A stretch of 64,000 nt of DNA from the NCBI GenBank assembly GCA_965221405.1, contig CBDCSE010000001.1:62001-126000 (forward strand), read 5' to 3'. Position numbers and translations under genes: made by a program. Position 1 is the first letter of the stretch, and each line of letters begins with the position of its first letter. Source of the DNA: JAPOUP01 sp965221405. GTDB lineage: Bacteria; Pseudomonadota; Alphaproteobacteria; Rhodobacterales; Rhodobacteraceae. Below are positions 34,651 through 44,171 of this stretch, piece by piece. Below the pieces are notes generated by a model. It worked only from the letters and a program-made list of their open reading frames with translations, did not search any database and had not been told where the DNA came from.

Positions 34651-36777
34651 TTGTCGGCCAGCGAAGAAATCCGGAACATGGATGAAGTGGAGGCCTCGGC
34701 TGAGTTGGCGCGTCTGGCCACGGTGCTTGCCCGCGCCAGTAGAGCCTATCACTCCGATGACAGTCCGGAAATCTCCGATGCTGAATTTGACATCCTGTTC
34801 GAACGCAACAGGGAAATCGAATCCGTGTTTCCCCACCTAAAGCGGCCCGACAGTCCATCGGACAGAATCGGAGCCGCCGCGAGTGAGACATTCGCCAAGG
34901 TCACGCATTCGGTGCGTATGCTATCGCTTACCAACGCTTTCAGCGATGATGACGTCCGGAATTTCGAGGAGACAATAAGGCGATACCTCAATCTCGATGA
35001 TGGAATCTCGATCGGCTATACATGCGAACCCAAGATCGACGGTCTTTCGCTCAGTCTGCGATACGAAAACGGGCGGCTGAGGCAGGCGGCGACACGTGGC
35101 GACGGGCAGATCGGTGAGAATGTCACCGCCAATGCCCGGACGATCGACGACATTCCGGATATCGCACGGTGTGCCCCGGAGGTCATGGAGGTGCGCGGAG
35201 AGGTATATATGGGCCATAGCGACTTCGAGCGGATCAACACCCGGGCCACCGTGGAAGGCTCCAGAACATTCGCCAATCCGCGGAATGCCGCTGCCGGTTC
35301 ACTCAGGCAACTCGACCCGGATGTGACAAGATCACGCCCTTTACGGTTTTTCGCCTATGGATGGGGGGAACTGTCCGAGCCTCTGGGAAGCACTCAGTAC
35401 GAAGCGCTTAAGAGACTGTCCGACATGGGGTTCGTGACGAATCCGCTAACGAGGATGTGTGATGGTCTCGATGATATGCTGGTACATTATTCAGGCATCG
35501 AGGCTCAACGGGCGACTCTCGGCTATGACGTCGACGGTGTTGTCTACAAGGTCAATGATCTCGAACTGCAGCGTAGGCTCGGGTTTCGGACAACAACACC
35601 CCGCTGGGCGATTTCCCATAAGTTTCCGGCCGAGATGGCATGGACCCGTCTGCAGGCAATCGACATACAGGTCGGGCGTACAGGGGCCCTCAGCCCCGTC
35701 GCCCGGCTTGCCCCGGTCACCGTAGGCGGTGTGGTCGTTTCGAATGCGACCTTGCATAATGAGGACTATGTTTCCGGTTGCGACGCGTGCGGAAATCCGA
35801 TCCGCGACGGCAAGGATATCCGTGTGGGGGATTGGGTGCGGATTTACCGCGCGGGCGATGTCATCCCCAAGGTCGCTGACGTCGACCTCCGGCGGAGACC
35901 GAAACAGGCCGCGCGATTTGATTTTCCTACCGTCTGTCCCGAATGCGGTTCGGAGGCCGTGCGGGAGGAAGGCGACGCCATGCGGCGCTGCACCGGCGGT
36001 ATCGCCTGTCCGGCGCAGGCGATGGAGAGACTCAAGCACTTCGTTTCACGCGCCGCCTTCGACATCGAGGGACTCGGCGCGAAACAGCTGGAAATGTTCT
36101 ACCGCGACGAGGTCCTGCGGATCAGGGAACCCGCGGACATCTTCACCCTCGCCGAACGGGACGCCGCAAGCGACGTGAAACTTCGTGACCGCGAGGGATT
36201 CGGCGAGAGGAGTGCCCGGAACCTATTCCAGGCGATCGAGGAAAGGCGCCGTATTCCGCTTAATCGCCTGATCTTCTCATTAGGCATTCGCCATGTGGGC
36301 GAGAGCGCGTCACGGCTGCTCGCGATTCATTACGGCTCCTGGGAGAGTTTTGAAAAGCGGATCGGTTCTGCGAAGGTGGGCGATGGTCTGGAGTGGGAGG
36401 ATCTCATCGCCGTCGACGGTGTCGGGCATGTTATGGCCACATCACTGGTGGCGGCATTCAGTCAGGAGACGGAGCGCGGTTCAATGGACCGCCTCGTCAG
36501 CCATCTTGACGTTCGCGATATGGAGCCGACCGTTGATACTGGCAGCGCTCTCGCGGGCATGACTGTGGTTTTCACCGGTACGCTTGATCGAATGACCCGC
36601 GCCGAGGCCAAAGCGCGGGCCGAGACGCTTGGCGCAAAGGTCTCGGGAAGCGTCAGCGCGAGGACCGATCTCGTTGTCGCCGGCCCCGGCTCCGGGAGCA
36701 AGGCAAGGAAGGCCCATGAACTGGGTGTCAGGGTAATCGACGAGAATGCCTGGATGGATCTTGTCACCAGGGCATGA
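34651..36777 (+). CDS. ligA: NAD-dependent DNA ligase
   Basis: LigA seals nicks using NAD. The 708-aa protein has the adenylation motif CEPKIDGLSLSLRYENG (Lys nucleophile), the RGEVYM motif, GRTGALSPVARL, a four-Cys zinc finger (CPECG ... RRCTGGIACPAQ), helix-hairpin-helix repeats (DGVGHVMATSL) and a C-terminal BRCT domain (LAGMTVVFTGTLDRMTRAEAK). The preferred start is TTG at 34651, behind a good GGGAG; an ATG at 34678 is possible. The stop overlaps recG (ATGA). Confidence 0.96.
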   Translation: MSASEEIRNMDEVEASAELARLATVLARASRAYHSDDSPEISDAEFDILFERNREIESVFPHLKRPDSPSDRIGAAASETFAKVTHSVRMLSLTNAFSDDDVRNFEETIRRYLNLDDGISIGYTCEPKIDGLSLSLRYENGRLRQAATRGDGQIGENVTANARTIDDIPDIARCAPEVMEVRGEVYMGHSDFERINTRATVEGSRTFANPRNAAAGSLRQLDPDVTRSRPLRFFAYGWGELSEPLGSTQYEALKRLSDMGFVTNPLTRMCDGLDDMLVHYSGIEAQRATLGYDVDGVVYKVNDLELQRRLGFRTTTPRWAISHKFPAEMAWTRLQAIDIQVGRTGALSPVARLAPVTVGGVVVSNATLHNEDYVSGCDACGNPIRDGKDIRVGDWVRIYRAGDVIPKVADVDLRRRPKQAARFDFPTVCPECGSEAVREEGDAMRRCTGGIACPAQAMERLKHFVSRAAFDIEGLGAKQLEMFYRDEVLRIREPADIFTLAERDAASDVKLRDREGFGERSARNLFQAIEERRRIPLNRLIFSLGIRHVGESASRLLAIHYGSWESFEKRIGSAKVGDGLEWEDLIAVDGVGHVMATSLVAAFSQETERGSMDRLVSHLDVRDMEPTVDTGSALAGMTVVFTGTLDRMTRAEAKARAETLGAKVSGSVSARTDLVVAGPGSGSKARKAHELGVRVIDENAWMDLVTRA

Positions 36778-38864
36778 GGCTGCGCCCACCCATCCTGTAT
36801 CCGCTATTCGCGGACCTGGAAACGCTCGATGGGGTAGGGCCAAAGACTGTCGGCAGTCTTGCCGGACTGAATGTGACAAGACCGAGGGATCTGATTTTCA
36901 CGCTACCGGGCTCGGGAATAGATCGTCAACGCCGGTCAACCGTAGCCGGAGCTACGCTTCCCGATGTCATCACGGTTGAGGTCAGTGTCGGTCGGCACAT
37001 CGAGCCAGAGGCCAGAGGCCGACCCTACCGCATAGAGGTCCATGATGCGCGGACAATGTTCCATCTGGTCTTTTTCAACGCACAGGTTGCATCGCTAAAG
37101 AAGCGGTTGCCGATCGGTGCCCGCCTGATCGTTTCGGGACGCGTGGAGCGGTATGCGGGTGTCGTCCAGATGTCTCACCCGGATCACGTCGTGCGCCCGG
37201 ATGACGGCGACTCGGTTCCATGTTTCGAGCCGGTCTATCCATTGTGCGCTGGACTTACCCGGCGCAGGATGGTGCAGGCGGTTACGGCTGCGGTGAAGCT
37301 TCTGCCGGATCTGCCGGAATGGATTGACGCCGGAGCACTGAAGGGGAGGGGTTGGCCGCGCTGGAAAGATGCGGTCATAAGTGCGCATCACCCCACATCC
37401 GAGAACGACCTGACAACGGCTGCGCCAGCCCGCGAGCGTCTGGCCTATGACGAGCTGTTCGCTCACCAAGTCACCCTCGCGTTGGATCGCGCCGAAATGC
37501 GTAGCACGTCAGGGGTGAGGAGCGTCGGCGACGGCACGTTGCGCGGCAAGCTGAATGAAACCCTCCAATACCAACCCACCAATGCGCAGAAACGGGCGAT
37601 TGGCGAAATCGTTGAGGACATGGCGTCTGGCTCCACGATGAATCGGCTTGTCCACGGCGATGTCGGTTCGGGCAAGACACTTGTGGCGTTCTTCGCGTTG
37701 ATCCTGGCCGTGGAAGCGGGAGGGCAGGGTGCGCTCATGGCCCCTACGGAAACGCTCGCGAGGCAGCATCTCGCGGTGTTAGGCCCCTTGGCGGATGCCC
37801 TGGACGTCCGGTTGGAAATCCTTACCGGCCGCGAAGGCGGGGCCAACCGCGTGGCTAAGCTAAAGTCCCTGAAATCAGGTGAAATCGACATTCTGATCGG
37901 CACGCATGCCCTAATCCAACCGGACGTGGAATTTGCCGAACTGCGACTGGCGGTCGTGGACGAACAACATAGGTTCGGTGTTACCCAGAGAAGGGCGCTC
38001 GGTACCAAGGGCGGGGCCGTGGACATGCTTTCGATGTCGGCAACACCGATTCCGCGTTCGCTGGCGCTGGTGCTGTTCGGTGACATGGATGTTTCCGTGC
38101 TTGACGAAAAGCCAAGGCACCGGAAGCGTGTGGATACGGCTCTGGCTTCCGTTATGAGAATGGATGAGGTCATGAACCGGCTTCGCGGCGCCGTGGCGAA
38201 GGGTCGACGGGTGTATTGGGTCTGCCCCCAGATCGATGGTGCGGGGACGGCGCGTGACGCGGCCGCCGAGGAGCGTTTCAGGATATTGCGGGCCACCCTT
38301 GGTCAGGAAACGGTGGGCCTGGTACATGGCCGGATGTCGGGGTCGGAGCGGGATGAAGCGTTGGAGGCGTTCGCCGAAGGCAGGATGCCCGTTCTGGTGT
38401 CGACCACCGTAATCGAGGTTGGGGTGGATGTGCCCGAAGCTTCCATCGTGGTGGTCGAGCGGGCGGAGTCGTTTGGACTTGCCCAGTTACATCAAATCCG
38501 CGGCCGGGTCGGGCGTGGTTCCGAGGAATCCGCCTGCCTCTTGCTGTATCGCCCGCCTCTGTCGAATACCGGACGGAGGCGACTGGAATTTCTTCGGCGG
38601 ACAGATGATGGGTTTCGGATCGCTGAGGCGGATCTTTCCCTGCGCGGACCCGGCGATCTGATCGGGACCGCACAGGCGGGCCTGCCCTGCTTCAGAATCG
38701 CGGCGCTTCCCCAGCAGTCGGAACTTGCGGCCCTGGCGCAGTCCGAGGCCCGCCAGTTCGTCAAAGAGCTGCGGGATCCACGTGGCTCCCGGGTCGATGC
38801 CGTTCTCACGCTGCTTTGGCTTATGGAGCAGGAGAAAATGATTCACGCAATTCCAGAATGTTAG
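36774..38864 (+). CDS. recG: ATP-dependent DNA helicase RecG
   Basis: RecG remodels stalled forks and Holliday junctions. The 696-aa protein has an N-terminal wedge/OB domain, then superfamily-2 motifs: LVHGDVGSGKTLVAFF (I), APTETLARQH (Ia), AVVDEQHRFGV (DEQH, II), MSATPIPRSLAL (III), STTVIEVGVDVPEASIVVVE (V) and QIRGRVGRGSEES (VI). The C-terminus (LTLLWLMEQEKMIHAIPEC) is of normal length. The stop TAG is formed by a TA target and the first G of an inserted mobile element; removing the element recreates TAA with the same last residue. Confidence 0.96.
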   Translation: MRLRPPILYPLFADLETLDGVGPKTVGSLAGLNVTRPRDLIFTLPGSGIDRQRRSTVAGATLPDVITVEVSVGRHIEPEARGRPYRIEVHDARTMFHLVFFNAQVASLKKRLPIGARLIVSGRVERYAGVVQMSHPDHVVRPDDGDSVPCFEPVYPLCAGLTRRRMVQAVTAAVKLLPDLPEWIDAGALKGRGWPRWKDAVISAHHPTSENDLTTAAPARERLAYDELFAHQVTLALDRAEMRSTSGVRSVGDGTLRGKLNETLQYQPTNAQKRAIGEIVEDMASGSTMNRLVHGDVGSGKTLVAFFALILAVEAGGQGALMAPTETLARQHLAVLGPLADALDVRLEILTGREGGANRVAKLKSLKSGEIDILIGTHALIQPDVEFAELRLAVVDEQHRFGVTQRRALGTKGGAVDMLSMSATPIPRSLALVLFGDMDVSVLDEKPRHRKRVDTALASVMRMDEVMNRLRGAVAKGRRVYWVCPQIDGAGTARDAAAEERFRILRATLGQETVGLVHGRMSGSERDEALEAFAEGRMPVLVSTTVIEVGVDVPEASIVVVERAESFGLAQLHQIRGRVGRGSEESACLLLYRPPLSNTGRRRLEFLRRTDDGFRIAEADLSLRGPGDLIGTAQAGLPCFRIAALPQQSELAALAQSEARQFVKELRDPRGSRVDAVLTLLWLMEQEKMIHAIPEC

Positions 38865-38877
38865 GGCCTGTTGACAC

Positions 38878-39634
38878 TCATGACGCGGCGACCACGCCGG
38901 CGACGGGACGGATCCCCACCGCGAAGCCCGCGGCGGTCCTGTCACAGCGCGTCGCGACCGCCCGGAATTCCCCGGGCTTCGCGAGGAAACTGTCCACAAG
39001 GTGCCGCCACCCGTACATCGCCCGGTCGTGTTCGCGCGGCGCCGCCCGGTTCCGTTCCGGCGGGACCGCCGCCTCCGCCCCGCGCCCGTCCAGATCCTCC
39101 AGCAGCCAGTCGGCGCCGGACGCCCTGTCGCCGACCAGGGCCCCGAACTCCAGCCCGCCCGGAAGCCCCGGCACCCCCTGCAGGTCGTGCGCCTGGCCCG
39201 GCAGGACCGTGAAGCGGACCAGGTAGCCGGGCGCGTCCACGACGGCGACGGTCCTGGTCGTCAGGCCGCCCCTGGAACGTCCGGTTCCCTGATTCCGGCC
39301 CCCCTTTCGCGCCCGCCGCCTTCCGGGGCGCCTGGACGGCCGTTCCGTCCACGGACACCCGTTCAGGGCCGGAATCCCCGGACAGGGCGTTGAAAACGCG
39401 CCCGGGAACCCCCGAAAGCACCCGGCGCCGGAACCGCCCGGACACGCCGCGCCACCTGGCGGACCGCTTGGGGAGGTCGCGCCACGGCGATCCCGTGCGG
39501 AAGCGCACGGGCACCGCCTCCGGGAGGAGGCGGCTGTCCGCCGCCGTGCCGCCGGGGTCCGGTTTCCTGCCCGGCAGCATGTCCCCGGTCCGCGCCCACA
39601 TCCTGTCCGTCAGTACCGTCCTGTCAGCATTCAT
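38878..39634 (-). pseudogene. IS5-family (IS427-like) transposase, frameshifted
   Basis: The N-terminal frame from 39634 reads TVLTDRMWARTGDMLPGRKPDPG, FRTGSPWRDLPKRSARW, then ERVSVDGTAVQAPRKAAGAKGG, typical of IS427-group transposases with the first Asp present. The frame shifts near 39250. A second frame continues RFTVLPGQAHDLQGVPGLPGGLEFGALVG, GADWLLEDLD, YGWRHLVDSFLAK and ends VAGVVAAS at 38878. Asp-to-Gly and Leu-to-Pro differences from the family pattern (VPDLLEGLAFGALIGDKAFDADWLIEEL as recalled) are frequent. Confidence 0.75.
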
Positions 39635-39762
39635 GGTGTCACCTGTATGTTGTCCTGCCGCGCCGCCGTTCCGGCGGTCGCCGGGGCGGGAAACGGCACG
39701 GAACCGGGCGATCCGCAACCCGAGTGTCAACAGGCCTCAGGACTATCCCACGCTCCCCGCTT

Positions 39763-41620
39763 TCACGTGGTCAGGGTGTCCGAAGCGGCGGAATCCCGGG
39801 TCCATGCGCGGAATCCGGCTCTGTCCGGCCGTCGGCGGGGCGGTCGGGCCGACGCCGCCGGGCTCCGGGTGATCCGTTTTCGGGTGTCAGGTGTCGCTGC
39901 GGCGGCCGGAACGGGTTCCGCCGCCCAGGCGGCGGTCAGCGCCTGGATGGCCGCCGTGCGGCCCGGCTGGAGGCGCCGCCGGGCGTCGGCGAGGCTCTCG
40001 CCGCCGGTCCGGCCGGTGAGGATCACCGCGGGCGCGATGCTGCTGGGGCTTGCCCGGTTGGCGGGGCCGTTGCCGTTGCGGGTCTGGCAGGCGTCCCCGC
40101 CGAAGGCGCGGTCCCTCTGGCGGTGGTTGAGGTTCTCCACGCACCGGTGTCCGCGGTCCGGCGCCGGCAGTTCCTCCGGCGACGCCCTGTCCGCGTCCAG
40201 CGAGGTGATCAGGCAGGCGGTCCCGGCGCTGGCCTCCCCGGTTTTCACCGTTTCCCGGTGGCGGGTGACGCGGGCGATCCGGCTGACGCCGGGATGGCTG
40301 ACCATGCGCGGGAGCGGGGTCATGACGCCGACGCTCCGCCATCCGGTCCGGCCGCGCGCCCTGTCGGGGTCCCGGGCGAAGCGGCCGGTGGCGTCCCGCT
40401 CCCGGTCGATGCCGCCGGGCGCGGCGAAGGTCTCCGGCGCGTTGCCCCTGACGTTCAGGACATGGTCCGCGCCGCCGCGCCGCGTGACCGGCCGCGCGGT
40501 GCCGCGCGTCGTGTGCAGGGCGCCGGGGGTGACCGCCTTTCCCCGGACGCCGGTGCGCTCAGGGAGGTCCCGCGTGGCGGCCGGCCCGCCGCCGCCGCCG
40601 TCGAGGTCCGTGAGCGCGAAGGGCGCGCCGGAGGCGTGGCCGGCGAGGGCCACGGTCCCGTGGTGCCCGTCGCCGTCGCCGTTCGCGCCCCGGATGCGCC
40701 CGGCGTCGGCGGCGAGCGCCCTGGCGAGGGGTATGCGCGTCCGGGCGCAGCGCCGGACCACGTCCTCCAGCGCCCCGGGGTCGACGGGCCGCGCGACACG
40801 GTGCAGGGTGGATTTCGAGACCGGCCCGCGGAGCCCCGTCTCCCGGTTCACCCAGCCGCCGACGGCCTCCAGCCCGTCCTGCGACAGCGGTTCCGCGCAC
40901 AGCGACCGCACCGCCCCGGGGTCGCGGCCGGCTGGCCCGCGGTCCACGGCCACCGCGACCTCCGGCGGCGGGTCCGCCTCCCTGGAGAGCGGCCTCCGGG
41001 CGTCGCGCCGCAGCGGCCGCACGAATATGGACCCCGGCCCGCCGTGGGGGTCCGTGTGGCGCCCGTCGCACCGGGCGTAGCCCTTCGTCCGGCCCGGCTC
41101 CAGCCACGCGGCCCCGCGGTACATCGCGCCGGAGAAGCGCGTCGGGCCGCGGGACACGTCTCCGCCAGGAGCACGCGGTGGCCGTGGACCGCGGACCAGC
41201 CGTCGGCCAGCCGGCGTGTCATCGCCGTCAGGAAGGACGGCGCGGGGTCCGGCAGGACCCCGGGGTCCGCGGGCACCGGGAACCGCGTGCTGTTGGCGAT
41301 CAGGTCCAGCCGCCGGAACCGCCGCTCCGGCCTCCAGCCGGTCCACCGGTCGCGCGGACGGCACCGGACGCGCCGCCCCGCCAGGCGCCCGGCGCCACCC
41401 GGCGCCCCCGCCAGACCGCGACGTGGCGAAGGCCCCGGGCGGCCAGGCGCCGGAAACCGGGACAGTGATGGAGGTCCATCAGCGCGCCCCGCAGCGGGCG
41501 CTCCTCCGGCGTCGCCGGACGGACCCCGACGTCCCGCGGGCGGAACCCCGGGGGCGCCTCCCGGAGAACGGGATGGGAGTGGATGCCGCGAACCGCCATG
41601 CGCGGACCGTCGCACATGCG
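39763..41620 (-). pseudogene. DUF4338 (DruA-like) plus ISAs1-type transposase fusion, broken
   Basis: Read on the minus strand, the upstream part in two frames (GALMDLHHCPGFRRLAARGLRHVAVWRG, then LIANSTRFPVPADPGVLPDPA and AMTRRLADGWSAVHGHRVLLAE, then AMYRGAAWLEPGRTKGYARCDGR) matches DUF4338/DruA-like proteins. It is followed by an ISAs1-type DDE transposase (SKSTLHRVARPVDPGALEDV, RIRGANGDGDGHH, VTPGALHTTRGTARPV, VTRHRETVKTGEASAGTACLITSL, GHRCVENLNHRQRDRAFGGDACQTR). At least two frameshifts occur in the first half. The conserved DALHT motif reads GALHT, removing a likely catalytic Asp. Confidence 0.7.
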
Positions 41621-41878
41621 GGATGGGAACGCCGGCGGAAAATCACCGACGCCGGTCCGGCCCCGCGTGCGCACGCGAACCACAGGGAAACGACCGCTGT
41701 CAGGCGAAACCGATGGAATTCCAGCGTGGGGTGGCCCTGCAACAGGCCCTAAAGAGCTTCGCACCACGTTTCACTTTTATGGAATGCCTCCAGAGCCGGT
41801 GGAGGGCAATATTTGCGAACTGGCGCGCACCCCGACCATATGAAATGACTCCGGTCATTGCCCGGATCGGGTGTGCCG

Positions 41879-42772
41879 TCAGCCAGAGATCGATGCCCGA
41901 TAAATACTCTCAATGGTGGAAGTGAGCATCGTGTCGAATTCCGCATCGCTTTGGCTAACCGTGAGTCCTTCCGTAAGCGCGCGGCTGAAACTTGCGATCA
42001 TCCCCCGGTTTCGCGCAAGCCTTTCGTTCGCCTCCTCACGGCTGTATCCACCTGACAGCGCAATCACCCGGATGACCCGCGGATGCTCAGCCAATGACCG
42101 GTAATGGTTCGTGCGGGACGGCAGGCTCAGCTTGAGGATCACATCCTCACCGTCCTGAAGAGTGTCGAGTTTGAGGCCCAGTTCGTCCAGAAGGATGTCT
42201 TCCGCCTGTTCCTTATCGGCTATCGACACCGTTACCTCCGGCTCGACGATCGGGACCAGTTCATGTCCCAGGATCCGTTTGCCGATCTCAAACTGTTGGG
42301 CGACGTTCGCGGCAATTCCTCTGGGATTGGCGGCATTGATCACCGATCGCGCCTTGGTTCCGAATATTCCCTTGGAAGAAGCGCACTCCAACAGGTCGTC
42401 CAGACCCTCCATCGGCTTCATAAGCCGAACACCATCGCTTTCATCGGCAAGACCGCGATCAACTTTCAGGAACGGTACCACGCCCCTGACATTCCAGAGG
42501 AAATCCGCTGACGGCCAGTCTTCGATATTCCGATCCATCGTGTCCTCAAAAAGGATGGCTCCGATGACTTTTTCGGATGTGAACGCCCGCGATCTGACTA
42601 TTCGCTCTCTCATGCGATGAATCAGATCGAACATCTCAAATTCGTTCGCGTAAGCTTCTTCGCCGATACCGTATAGCGCGAGTGCCTTTGGGGTTGACCC
42701 GCCACTCTGGTCAAGCGCGGCGACAAATCCGGCACCGCCACGCATTCGCTCGGTTTGCTTCACCTTTTCCAT
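41879..42772 (-). CDS. Class I fructose-bisphosphate aldolase
   Basis: Cleaves fructose-1,6-bisphosphate by a Schiff-base mechanism, in glycolysis and gluconeogenesis. The 297-aa protein is the short bacterial class I form: GFVAALDQSGGSTPKAL, IGAILFEDTMDR, VPFLKVDRGL, LVPIVEPEVTV, ILKLSLPSRTNHY (probable Schiff-base Lys) and RVIALSGGYSREEANERLARN. It lies downstream of pgk in the same direction, but an IS630 copy now separates the two by 1.4 kb, which may uncouple their transcription. Confidence 0.93.
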   Translation of the reverse strand: MEKVKQTERMRGGAGFVAALDQSGGSTPKALALYGIGEEAYANEFEMFDLIHRMRERIVRSRAFTSEKVIGAILFEDTMDRNIEDWPSADFLWNVRGVVPFLKVDRGLADESDGVRLMKPMEGLDDLLECASSKGIFGTKARSVINAANPRGIAANVAQQFEIGKRILGHELVPIVEPEVTVSIADKEQAEDILLDELGLKLDTLQDGEDVILKLSLPSRTNHYRSLAEHPRVIRVIALSGGYSREEANERLARNRGMIASFSRALTEGLTVSQSDAEFDTMLTSTIESIYRASISG

Positions 42773-42836
42773 TTGTCTCTCCTTTCAATCCCGCTTCGTG
42801 CTTCTCCATGCTGATTTACGCCGGATATCGGGAATA

Positions 42837-44067
42837 TACTCGCTGAACTGAACTGGACCGTACTTCCGGGCCTGATTCGCCCTCCGCCGCATGGCCGGAT
42901 CCGTTATCCGGCCATGCGGTATCCGTCATGGGTGATCACCCGGAAACTGTCGGTGACGGATTCCGCGATGGCCTCCCACTCACGGGGAAGGGTCTCGTCG
43001 AAGAAGCGGAAAATCGCCTCGGTGAACTGCCGCAGATCCGCGTGGAACCGGTTGTGCGTCACATGGCGGTGCATGACCCCCCACAGGCGCTCGATGGGAT
43101 TGAGGTGCGGGGCGTAGGGCGGCAGGAAGTGCAGCCGGACGCGGCAGTCGGGTCTCTCCAGGAAGGGCCTGGGCGCCTTCGCGTGATGCTGGCGGGCGTT
43201 GCCCGGGAAGACGTGGATCGCCGCGCTGCCGGGACGGGCGCGCTCCAGCCGCCTGAGCAGCCGCAGGGTCGTGGTGGCGCCGGTCCGCTCGCCCTCCACC
43301 ATCGTGAACCCCATCGTCTCCAGATCCAGCGCCCCTTGCGGGCTCAGCCGCCGCCGGCCCGTCGTCGACCTGACCGCGGGCCTGTCCCCGCGGAAAACCC
43401 GGCCGTGGGCCGGACGGCTCTGCCATTCGGGATGCACCGCGTCCGCGAAGACGATGGCCCCGTCGGGCGGCGCGTCCCGCACCGTCCGTTCGTACTGCCG
43501 CATGAAGGCCTCCTGCGCCGCCCTGTCGGCCTGACGGGGAAGCGGTTTCGGCCTGACGTGACCGAATCCCGGCCGGTGCATCAGCTTTATGGCGCCGCCG
43601 CGGGTGTACTCCACGCCGTGCAGCCGCTGGATGATGTCCCGCACCCCGTTGGTGTCGCGCGGCGGGCTGTCCCGCAGCGTCTCCCGGAGCGAGGTTTCCC
43701 GGGCCCGGGTCAGCTTTCCCTCACGCTCCGGATACGCCGCCGGATCCACCGGGGCGAGGCCCGTCCCGCCGAACCCGCGCAGCCAGCCGCGCACCGTGTC
43801 GGGACCGGGATGGAGGAGCCGGCAGACCAGGCCGACGCCGTTTCCGTCGCCAGGCGCCACCAGCGCGTCCGCGCGCCGCACCTTCAGTGCCCCGGCCTTG
43901 CGGCCGCGCATTATCGCCAGAAACGCCTCGCGCTCCCCGGCGGTGAGGATGGAATCTGTCCCGGACATGCCGTTTCCTGTATGCCGTTTTTTCCGCTCGT
44001 TTTCCGGATATCTGGACCGTTCCGCGAATCATGTCAACCCTAAAGGGCGAATTAATGATTCCGAGTA
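42837..44067. mobile_element. IS630-family copy A between pgk and fba
   Basis: A 1231-bp element with TACTC...GAGTA ends, flanked by TA duplications (42835-42836, 44068-44069). The left end continues GCTGAACTGAACTGGACCGTAC; the right end inverted reads TACTCGGAATCATTAATTCG. The same two ends occur in copy B (51219-52448). It carries one transposase gene on the minus strand. Confidence 0.85.
42904..43968 (-). CDS. IS630-family transposase, open frame but catalytic Asp lost
   Basis: A 354-aa transposase with an N-terminal helix-turn-helix part (DTVRGWLRGFGGTGLA) and a DDE domain. The first Asp is present (IVFADAVHPEWQSRPAHG) and the Glu is present (PYAPHLNPIERLWGVMHRH). The second catalytic motif, normally HVFLDNARYHH, reads HVFPGNARQHH, so the Asp is Gly. 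The protein should be inactive although the frame is unbroken. Compared with copy B it differs by many single-transition amino acid changes. Confidence 0.85.
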   Translation of the reverse strand: MSGTDSILTAGEREAFLAIMRGRKAGALKVRRADALVAPGDGNGVGLVCRLLHPGPDTVRGWLRGFGGTGLAPVDPAAYPEREGKLTRARETSLRETLRDSPPRDTNGVRDIIQRLHGVEYTRGGAIKLMHRPGFGHVRPKPLPRQADRAAQEAFMRQYERTVRDAPPDGAIVFADAVHPEWQSRPAHGRVFRGDRPAVRSTTGRRRLSPQGALDLETMGFTMVEGERTGATTTLRLLRRLERARPGSAAIHVFPGNARQHHAKAPRPFLERPDCRVRLHFLPPYAPHLNPIERLWGVMHRHVTHNRFHADLRQFTEAIFRFFDETLPREWEAIAESVTDSFRVITHDGYRMAG

Positions 44068-44171
44068 TATCAATGTGGAGAATCGCGTTCCGGCACCACT
44101 GCCGTGCGGGGACGCCACTCTCGTGCGCAACGCATCTTCGCAACGCAACCGGGCCGTGAGCCCCGATCCAA

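Larger units (their letters stand above)
38864..41749. mobile_element. Composite decayed element inserted in the recG stop codon
   Basis: GGGCCTGTTG at 38864-38873 and CAACAGGCCC at 41740-41749 are perfect 10-bp terminal inverted repeats, flanked by TA at 38862-38863 and 41750-41751. An internal IS5-type unit is bounded by 15-bp inverted repeats at 38865-38879 and 39722-39736. The rest carries a DUF4338/ISAs1-type transposase. Both transposases are broken. The GC content is extreme (50 of 60 in block 40381-40440). Confidence 0.7.

Noticed and set aside
39763..41620. Possible Druantia-type phage-defence gene
   Set aside because: The DUF4338-like part is frameshifted and joined to a transposase inside terminal inverted repeats, and no DruB-E helicase partners are present. 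It is a transposon, not a defence system.
39724..41925. Very long plus-strand open frame (733 codons) across the composite element
   Set aside because: The region is ~80% GC, where stop codons are rare in every frame. The translation is Arg/Gly/Pro-rich without any motif, while the minus strand gives recognisable transposase blocks.
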